A DNA stretch of 64,000 nucleotides from Rhyzopertha dominica. Its lineage: Eukaryota; Arthropoda; Insecta; Coleoptera; Bostrichidae. Position numbers and translations under genes: made by a program. The stretch covers positions 14,875,786-14,939,785 of the forward strand of contig QCXZ01000041.1 of the NCBI GenBank assembly GCA_025024175.1, read 5' to 3'. The notes under the pieces are model-generated. The model worked only from the letters and a program-made list of their open reading frames with translations. It ran no database searches and was not told the DNA's origin. This document shows positions 56,855-64,000 of the stretch, piece by piece. How positions within the stretch are numbered: position 1 is the stretch's first letter; each line of letters starts with the position of its first letter.

Positions 56855-59800
56855 CGACTCAAAAATTCGCAGAGACTAGAGGAATAGTTGATACAGGTTA
56901 AAAATAACATATCAATTAGACACGAAAAAATTCAGAGAGACCACCCCGAAATCACCCCCGCAAACATTCAAAAATTCACAGAGACTAGCGGAATAGTTGA
57001 TACAGGTTAAAAATTTGCATGTGGGTCTCTAATATAAGTATAAATAACATATCAATCAGACACGAAAAAATTCAGAGTCGACCACCCCGAAATCACCCCC
57101 GCAAACATTCAAAAATTCACAGAGACCAGCGGAATAGTTGATACAGGTTAAAAATTTGCATGTGGGTCTCTAATATAAGTATAAATAACATATCAATCAG
57201 ACACGAAAAAATTCATAGTCGACCACCCCGAAATCACCCCCGCAAACATTCAAAAATTCACAGAGACCAGCGGAATAGTNGATACAGGNTAAAAATTTGC
57301 ATGTGGGTTTCTAATATAAGTATAAATAANATATCAATCAGACACGAAAAAATTCAGAGTCGACCACCCCGAAATCACCCNCGCAAACANTCAAAAATTC
57401 ACAGAGACCAGCGGAATAGTTGATACAGGTTAAAAATTTGCATGTGGGTCTCTAATATAAGTATAAATAACATATCAATCAGACACGAAAAAATTCATAG
57501 TCGACCACCCCGAAATCACCCCCGCAAACATTCAAAAATTCACAGAGACCAGCGGAATAGTTGATACAGGTTAAAAATTTGCATGTGGGTCTCTAATATA
57601 AGTATAAATAACATATCAATCAGACACGAAAAAATTCAGAGTCGACCACCCCGAAATCACCCCCGCAAACATTCAAAAATTCACAGAGACCAGCGGAATA
57701 GTTGATACAGGTTAAAAATTTGCATGTGGGTCTCTAATATAAGTATAAATAACATATCAATCAGACACGAAAAAATTCAGAGTCGACCACCCCAAAATCA
57801 CCCCCGCAAACATTCAAAAATTCACAGAGACCAGCGGAATAGTTGATACAGGTTAAAAATTTGCATGTGGGTCTCTAATATAAGTATAAATAACATATCA
57901 ATCAGACACGAAAAAATTCATAGTCGACCACCCCGAAATCACCCCCGCAAACATTCAAAAATTCACAGAGACCAGCGGAATAGTTGATACAGGTTAAAAA
58001 TTTGCATGTGGGTTTCTAATATAAGTATAAATAACATATCAATCAGACACGAAAAAATTCAGAGTCGACCACCCCGAAATCACCCCCGCAAACATTCAAA
58101 AATTCACAGAGACCAGCGGAATAGTTGATACAGGTTAAAAATTTGCATGTGGGTCTCTAATATAAGTATAAATAACATATCAATCAGACACGAAAAAATT
58201 CAGAGTCGACCACCCCGAAATCACCCCCGCAAACATTCAAAAATTCACAGAGACCAGCGGAATAGTTGATACAGGTTAAAAATTTGCATGTGGGTCTCTA
58301 ATATAAGTATAAATAACATATCAATCAGACACGAAAAAATTCAGAGTCGACCACCCCGAAATCACCCCCGCAAACATTCAAAAATTCACAGAGACCAGCG
58401 GAATAGTTGATACAGGTTAAAAATTTGCATGTGGGTCTCTAATATAAGTATAAATAACATATCAATCAGACACGAAAAAATTCAGAGTCGACCACCCCGA
58501 AATCACCCCCGCAAACATTCAAAAATTCACAGAGACCAGCGGAATAGTTGATACAGGTTAAAAATTTGCATGTGGGTCTCTAATATAAGTATAAATAACA
58601 TATCAATCAGACACGAAAAAATTCAGAGTCGACCACCCCGAAATCACCCCCGCAAACATTCAAAAATTTACAGAGACCAGCGGAATAGTTGATACAGGTT
58701 AAAAATTTGCATGTGGGTCTCTAATATAAGTATAAATAACATATCAATCATACACGAAAAAAAGCAGAGTCGACCACCCCAAAATCACCCCCGCAAACAT
58801 TCAAAAATTCACAGAGACTAGCGGAATAGTTGATACAGGTTAAAAATTTACATGTGGGTCTCTAATATAAGTATAAATAACATATCAATCAGACACGAAA
58901 AAATTCAGAGTCGACCACCCCGAAATCACCCTTGCAAACATTCAAAAATTCACAGAGACCAGCGGAATAGTTGATACAGGTTAAAAATTTGCATGTGGGT
59001 TGCTAATATAAGCATAAATAAAATGTCAATCAGACACGAAAGAATTCAGAGTCGACCACCCCGAAATCACCCCCGCAAACATTCAAAAATTCACAGAGAC
59101 CAGCGGATTAGTTGATACAGGTTAAAAATTTGCATGTGGGTCTCTAATATAAGTATAAATAACATATCAATCAGACACGAAAAAATTCATAGTCGACCAC
59201 CCCGAAATCACCCCTGCAAACATTCAAAAATTCACAGAGACCAGCGGAATAGTTGATACAGGTTAAAAATTTGCATGTGGGTCTCTAATATAAGTATAAA
59301 TAACATATCAATCAGACACGAAAAAATTCAGAGTCGACCACCCCGAAATCACCCCCGCAAACATTCAAAAATTCACAGAGACCAGCGGAATAGTTGATAC
59401 AGGTTAAAAATTTGCATGTGGGTCTCTAATATAAGTATAAATAACATATCAATCAGACACGAAAAAATTCAGAGTCGAACACCCCGAAATCACCCCCGCA
59501 AACATTCAAAAATTTACAGAGACCAGCGGAATAGTTGATACAGGTTAAAAATTTGCATGTGGGTCTCTAATATAAGTATAAATAACATATCAATCATACA
59601 CGAAAAAAAGCAGAGTCGACCACCCCGAAATCACCCCCGCAAACATTCAAAAATTCACAGAGACTAGCGGAATAGTTGATACAGGTTAAAAATTTACATG
59701 TGGGTCTCTAATATAAGTANAAATAANATATCAATCAGACACGAAAAAATTCAGAGTCGACCACCCCGAAATCACCCTTGCAAACATTCAAAAATTCACA

Positions 59801-59970
59801 GAGACCAGCGGAATAGTTGATACAGGTTAAAAATTTGCATGTGGGTTGCTAATATAAGCATAAATAAAATGTCAATCAGACACGAAAGAATTCAGAGTCG
59901 ACCACCCCGAAATCACCCCCGCAAACATTCAAAAATTCACAGAGACTAGCGGTATAGTTGATACAGGTTA
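56855..59970. repeat. 141-bp tandem satellite, about 22 units
   Basis: TTGATACAGG recurs every 141 bp from about 56998 to 59959 with very few substitutions. The unit also contains GTCGACCACCCCGAAATCAC, ATTCAAAAATTCACAGAGAC and GCATGTGGGTCTCTAATATA. The first unit lacks about 30 bp. Variants are patterned: a block with AAATTTACAGAG, AAAAAAAGCAGAG, CACCCTTGCAAAC and GGGTTGCTAATATAAGCAT occurs near 58661 and again near 59507, 846 bp or six units apart. An open frame across some units is an artefact of repetition. Confidence 0.95.
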
Positions 59971-60020
59971 TACAGCAGACGCAAGGATTGTCAGCTTTCA
60001 TTTAAAAATGTATCTATGTC

Positions 60021-60465
60021 TAGGGCTGCCATCTCTAAAACCTGCCCCCCCTCCAGGACCAGAAGCGTAAGTTCCCCGGATTTTGGAGCTTTCACCCCGG
60101 ACATTTCAATACTTTTTTCATTCGCTTACATCTTGATTAAAATATATTTTACTCCGTACTTGATAGAGGAAAACTTTAATTTTAAGCCTCTTTTGTTGAA
60201 CGAAATAGTGTGTTTAATCGTTCTTGTGACGACAAGTGAGTAATTTTGATTTATTTTTAACCTTTTCAGATATTAAATAAAAAATGAACAAACCCAGTAT
60301 TAGTTACTCAGCTAATAAAATTAAATGAAAACTTGTTTAGCTCTTCATTTTCCCATACAATTAACAATATTTACCCGGACTACAATTTAAACCCCGCCCG
60401 GACGCTCCCTGTACGTCTTCCAAACTAAGACAAATCCGGGGAAATCCGGATGGATGGCAGCCCTA
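60021..60465. mobile_element. hAT-type non-autonomous element
   Basis: A perfect 8-bp duplication TCTATGTC (60013-60020 and 60466-60473) flanks inverted ends TAGGGCTGCCATC and GATGGCAGCCCTA. Subterminal CCCCGGA/TCCGGGG motifs are typical of this group. No transposase is encoded. It lies 50 bp beyond the satellite. Confidence 0.88.
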
Positions 60466-60551
60466 TCTATGTCCATCGCAGCGATATCTTTACTTTTATG
60501 TATTTGGGGTGATAATATTTTAACTTTACGGCACCCTCTTATGTGGGCAAA

Positions 60552-60990
60552 TACGAACATTCTTGATTGTGGTTAACATATTTGTGCTCTTGTAATATAA
60601 GGTAAATTCCATGTGACTTTCAAATGAAAGTTTAAATATTCTACAGTCGGGATCAGTACGTTTACTACAATCTACAAATCTGGAGTAACAAAGAAAGATT
60701 TTGTTGTTTATTCGAAACCCTTTATAAAACCAATGGACACTTTAACCTCGAGATGGTAAGTCGTTTCTCCAGAATATTTGCCTTGACTCGGCATCCTTTG
60801 ATGAGTCAAAATGGTCCCATTTTTTAATTAAGCAAAACTTTAAATCTATTTTTAGACATATTATTCGGATTAGCAACAGTAAATGTTTTCGCTGCGATTT
60901 CAACTTCTTTAACAGGCATACCGGTAATGCAGGGTTGTGTATATTACCTGTTTGCGTAGGACTTAAATAAAGCATCGGTCAAATATACGA
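60552..60990 (-). pseudogene. Decayed inverted copy of the 62150 transposase-like gene
   Basis: The minus strand matches part of 62465-63095: TDALF, GMPVKEVE, FTVANPNNMS, SSKDAESRQIFWRNDLPSRG, then a frameshift and a part corresponding to KGFRINKKSFHCYSRF and onward. It lacks the N-terminus and everything after the region matching YVNHNQEYSYW. Stops and frameshifts are present. It contains only one of the ~33-residue repeat units that occur three times in the longer copy. Confidence 0.85.
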
Positions 60991-62149
60991 GAATAATGCA
61001 TTGTCGTCATTAGTACTCTGTCAAGTTAGGCGTATATCTTATTATGGTTTCTTCACAGGACATTTTAAATTAATAGCCTATTACTTATTAGCACTGTCTT
61101 TAATTAAACAAAACGTACACGTGATTGAGAAGTGTGAATTCGCATTTTTACTCTCGCTAAATACTTGCTAGAGGATATTTCGATTTATTATGAAATTTAC
61201 GATTCCTGCTATAAGATTTGTTTTCCTAGACATCCCATATTTATCTAGTAGTAAGTGTATTTCACGGGGGAGGAAATAACTAGATGACAAAAAGATTAAA
61301 CAAAGACAAACACCCACAAGAAATTATCAAAAGGCAACAAAATGCGTAATTCTTAAACATCGTTTGTCTGAAAGCTCGTATCGATTTACGTAAATGCTTA
61401 AAAATTTATTACACTTCCATTCATAATACAACGGCATTTAAAAGGCAAAAAATTGCCTTTTTTCGAAATGTTTCAAAAACCTTGTTTACAAACGTTTCAG
61501 ATCCTTAAACTGCATGAAAATGTGCAACTTTTCTTTCATTTAACCTATTTAATATCTCTTACCGTTTTCGAGATTCCAGTGGTGCGAGATTTGAAGTGAG
61601 AGCTGTGGTGAGAGCGTGGTGTAGTTGAAGAATAAGCGTCTAGCGCTTTCAGCGTGCGCCCATTGCAACATAGGGCGAGTTCCAACGCCAACCATAAAAG
61701 TTTACCTCAGGGAACGCGTACACGCTACAGAAATGTTTGAATCGACCAGACGTTTATCGTATAGAAGATTCACGCTGCTGCTTATTCTGCTACTTATTAT
61801 TGATTTATTTGAATTCGTGTTTTACTATCATTTACTATTTCTTTATTGCTTGAATGTGAGTGTGATGTGAATACCCACTTTGAGTTTAAGTTTCAAGTAA
61901 AGAGCATTATTGTGTTTTATCCGTATTGAATTTACTATTGTTTGCGTTTTTGCATGCTATTTAGTTCCTTTGTAGAATAGTTTGTTTTGTTTTCTTTCGA
62001 TTGTTGGATATACTATTATTGCATTTATTTCGTTCCTTGTTTAAGTTATAATTTTGTTTTCTTTTGAAAATTTCTTATATTTATTAGTTCAATCTTTTTG
62101 CTAGTTGGTATAATTTCTTCGTCCTGTGAAAGTACACATTACGATAGAG
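60991..62149. other. Region between the two transposase-like copies
   Basis: No gene is supported. The stretch just before 62150 should contain the 5' untranslated region or end of the transposon, but I could not identify its inverted repeat. Confidence 0.5.
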
Positions 62150-64000
62150 ATGGTAAAGATGGGGCGAGTGCGAAGATATCTAGGGAAATCAATTTTAGCG
62201 CAGGATATTGCGAATTTCATACAAAAATCGAAATGTTCACTAGCAAGTTTTAAGCGCTGTTCTCCTAGAAATGCGAATTCGTACTTGTCAATGGCGTGTG
62301 CGTTTTTCTCAATTAGAGATACTTTTAATAATAGGTTTCTAATTTATAATGTCCTGCGAAGAAATTATAATGAGATATGCGCGCTACTTGACAAAAACGG
62401 AGATAGTACTAATGACGATAATGTGCACCCTGGTATAAATGGAGCTAGTGTAAAAAAAACCCAAGTGACCGAAGCTTTATTTAAAAATATATCTACAAAT
62501 CCCAACCAGACAAATAATACACAANTCTGNNTTACTGAGATGCCTGTTAAGAAACCTGAATTCAACGACATTTCATTTCAAACTAAATCTATTGGTCCTA
62601 ACGAAACAAATACTACTACACAAACCTGCAACATCGAAATGCCCGTTAAAGAACCAAACACTTCCGACGTTTTATTTGAAAATAAATCTGTTAGCTCTAA
62701 CCAAACAAATATCAAACAATCCTTCCTAAATGACAGTCGTATAGAATGTGAGGAAACATTTACTGCTGCTAATTCAGACAATATGACTGAAAGTAGATTT
62801 GCAGTTTTGCTGAATGCGAAGATAGGGCGTTTTGTAGACAACGTTGACTTATCAAAGGATGCCGAGTCAAGGCACTTATTCTGGAGAAACGACTTACCAT
62901 CTCGAGGTATGAAGTGTCCATTGGTTTATAAAGGGTTTCGAATAAACAAGAAAAGCTTTCATTGCTACTCCAGATTTGTAGAATATGGTAAATGTATGGA
63001 TCCCGATTGTAGAATTTTTAAATTTGACTGCACAGTACATGAAAATCACATCGAATTCACCTTATATTATAAGGGAGCAAAGTATGTTAACCATAATCAA
63101 GAATACTCATACTGGTTGAGAGGAAAGGAGAGGAGTGCTGTAAAAGAGAAGTTAAAATTGGTGAATCCAAATATACTTAGAAATAAAGATATCGCTGCGG
63201 TTGATGCAGATACATTTCTACAAGGAAACTGGCAAGCCTTGCGTTCACTTGCGGTGTACCAAAAAGCAAAGTCAGAAGTTCTAGCAGAGGATGATCTTCA
63301 TAGTGATCCATTTTTAGATATTTTGCTTAGGGCAGTTCAGCAACCAAAAGGTGAAGAATATATTCAACATCCTACGGGAAGGACCCTTGTCTATTTATTT
63401 TCAAAGGATCAGGTTAAAGTACTTGTTCCTAGTAGACAGAAGGTAGATGTGTACTTTGATGCTACGGGTTCGGTAATTAGACCGTGTATTTACGATAAAG
63501 GTCGTCGTATCCTGTATTACTCTTTGGTTGTTAATCGTCACGGAACAATTGTACCAATAGCAGAAATGATCACATCTAAACATGATTCAGCAAGTATAAC
63601 TGCTTTCCTGCTACAATTTAAGCATTTCGTGGAAACCACTTGTAACAGAACCTGGCCCATATTTAATGTATTGGTAACTGATTGGAGCTTTGCATTAATG
63701 ATATCTGTGTGTCAAGGGTTTAATAATATGACTTTGTACACTTACCTAAAAGTATGTTTTCGGTATGTAACCAACATCAACGATAATCGCATGGTACCAC
63801 TAGTAATATTAAAGACGTGCTGTGCGCATTTTATTAAGATGATTACAAATTACTTATCCAAAATGACAATAAAAAGTGCAAAAAGAAAAGTTATCGTTGA
63901 TGCGGTAGGAGTCTTAGTGCAGTGCTCCTCTATGGAAGAATTAACACACCAATACCATAATTTACTCATTCTTTTACTTAATCCTATTTACGACGATAGT
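62150..64000 (+). CDS. Transposase-like protein, MULE-type DDE candidate, cut by window edge
   Basis: The frame stays open for 617 codons and has no stop before the window ends. ATG 62150 is the first after an in-frame stop at 62111, with G at -3 and +4. Residues 1-85 are basic (MVKMGRVRRYLGKSILAQDI). Residues 109-200 are an Asn/Thr-rich linker of three repeats. C272, C282, C287 and C294 could bind zinc. The core includes VDVYFDATGSVIRPCIYDKG (D437), EMITSKHDSASITAFLLQFK, NVLVTDWSFALMISV (D511) and TCCAHFIKM (H560). Two spaced aspartates in DATGS and TDWSFA contexts suggest a DDE transposase of the MULE type, an inference from pattern. The final acidic residue lies beyond the edge. Three Ns sit near codons 126-128. 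A decayed copy at 60552-60990 supports mobility. Confidence 0.7.
   Translation, partial: MVKMGRVRRYLGKSILAQDIANFIQKSKCSLASFKRCSPRNANSYLSMACAFFSIRDTFNNRFLIYNVLRRNYNEICALLDKNGDSTNDDNVHPGINGASVKKTQVTEALFKNISTNPNQTNNTQXXXTEMPVKKPEFNDISFQTKSIGPNETNTTTQTCNIEMPVKEPNTSDVLFENKSVSSNQTNIKQSFLNDSRIECEETFTAANSDNMTESRFAVLLNAKIGRFVDNVDLSKDAESRHLFWRNDLPSRGMKCPLVYKGFRINKKSFHCYSRFVEYGKCMDPDCRIFKFDCTVHENHIEFTLYYKGAKYVNHNQEYSYWLRGKERSAVKEKLKLVNPNILRNKDIAAVDADTFLQGNWQALRSLAVYQKAKSEVLAEDDLHSDPFLDILLRAVQQPKGEEYIQHPTGRTLVYLFSKDQVKVLVPSRQKVDVYFDATGSVIRPCIYDKGRRILYYSLVVNRHGTIVPIAEMITSKHDSASITAFLLQFKHFVETTCNRTWPIFNVLVTDWSFALMISVCQGFNNMTLYTYLKVCFRYVTNINDNRMVPLVILKTCCAHFIKMITNYLSKMTIKSAKRKVIVDAVGVLVQCSSMEELTHQYHNLLILLLNPIYDDS
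62474..62740 (+). repeat. Threefold ~99-bp in-frame repeat in the transposase linker
   Basis: Units start at about 62474, 62570 and 62669. They share LFxNxS/FxTKS, a NQTN or NETN core, C.xE and EMPVKxP, for example TEMPVKKPEFND and IEMPVKEPNTSD; the third unit is shortened. The period is 96-99 bp, so the frame is kept. The decayed relative at 60552-60990 has one unit. Confidence 0.8.

Noticed and set aside
57160..57423. Open reading frame inside the satellite
   Set aside because: It arises only from the absence of a stop in a 141-bp repeat, whose length is a multiple of three.
1..64000. CRISPR arrays, bacterial operons, riboswitches
   Set aside because: The sequence is eukaryotic; the tandem repeats lack unique spacers, and no bacterial gene organisation is present.

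Overview
The window is a repeat-dominated stretch of an AT-rich invertebrate nuclear genome, almost certainly an insect; a beetle is a guess. The evidence is spliced gene structure with GTAAGT and GTGAGT donors, a TATA/initiator promoter, and remains of Penelope-like, Helitron, hAT and Tc1/mariner-type elements. Single-base Ns mark uncertain assembly positions. No bacterial-type genes are present.

Only one host gene can be reconstructed: a three-exon minus-strand gene (51324-53108, promoter near 53180-53220) for a secreted, tyrosine-rich protein of 378 residues. Its start codon is the last codon of exon 1. A second long reading frame, 62150-64000 (+), is a transposase-like protein that runs off the right edge. 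A decayed inverted relative of it lies at 60552-60990.

Layout: 1-4870 is mostly unassigned but holds a palindromic element (1571-2384) with three hammerhead ribozyme motifs. 4880-5560 is a degenerate ~100-bp tandem repeat. 6382-6717, 14121-15456, 46084-47950, 48570-48990 and 49590-49765 are Tc1/mariner-superfamily remains, two of them with recognisable terminal inverted repeats. 23319-26155 is a decayed hAT element. 26521-26728 is a short inverted-repeat element with another hammerhead. 27614-28600, 38721-40190, 40540-41272 and 41560-45091 are broken Penelope-like retroelements (reverse transcriptase and GIY-YIG endonuclease pieces). 30203-32472 is a large TA-flanked foldback. 36691-37613 and 60021-60465 are hAT-type non-autonomous elements with 8-bp target duplications. 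41821-44802 is a 3-kb foldback with long arms made largely of 21-bp palindromic repeats, inserted in a Penelope-like reading frame. 54560-55740 is a Helitron-type helicase pseudogene. 56855-59970 is a 141-bp satellite with a six-unit higher-order period.

The most interesting pattern is the set of self-cleaving hammerhead RNA motifs, all with very short palindromic stem III. One family (four well-formed copies plus a decayed one) is a mobile unit flanked by 10-11 bp target duplications: as an 87-bp solo unit, as an LTR-like pair around a ~265-bp body giving a 352-nt cleavage monomer, and as head-to-head inverted copies. This resembles retrozymes or the pseudo-LTRs of Penelope-like elements. 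Two unrelated hammerheads sit at a Penelope-like 3' end (40553-40605) and in the small element at 26521-26728. All calls were made by reading the sequence; no database search was run.
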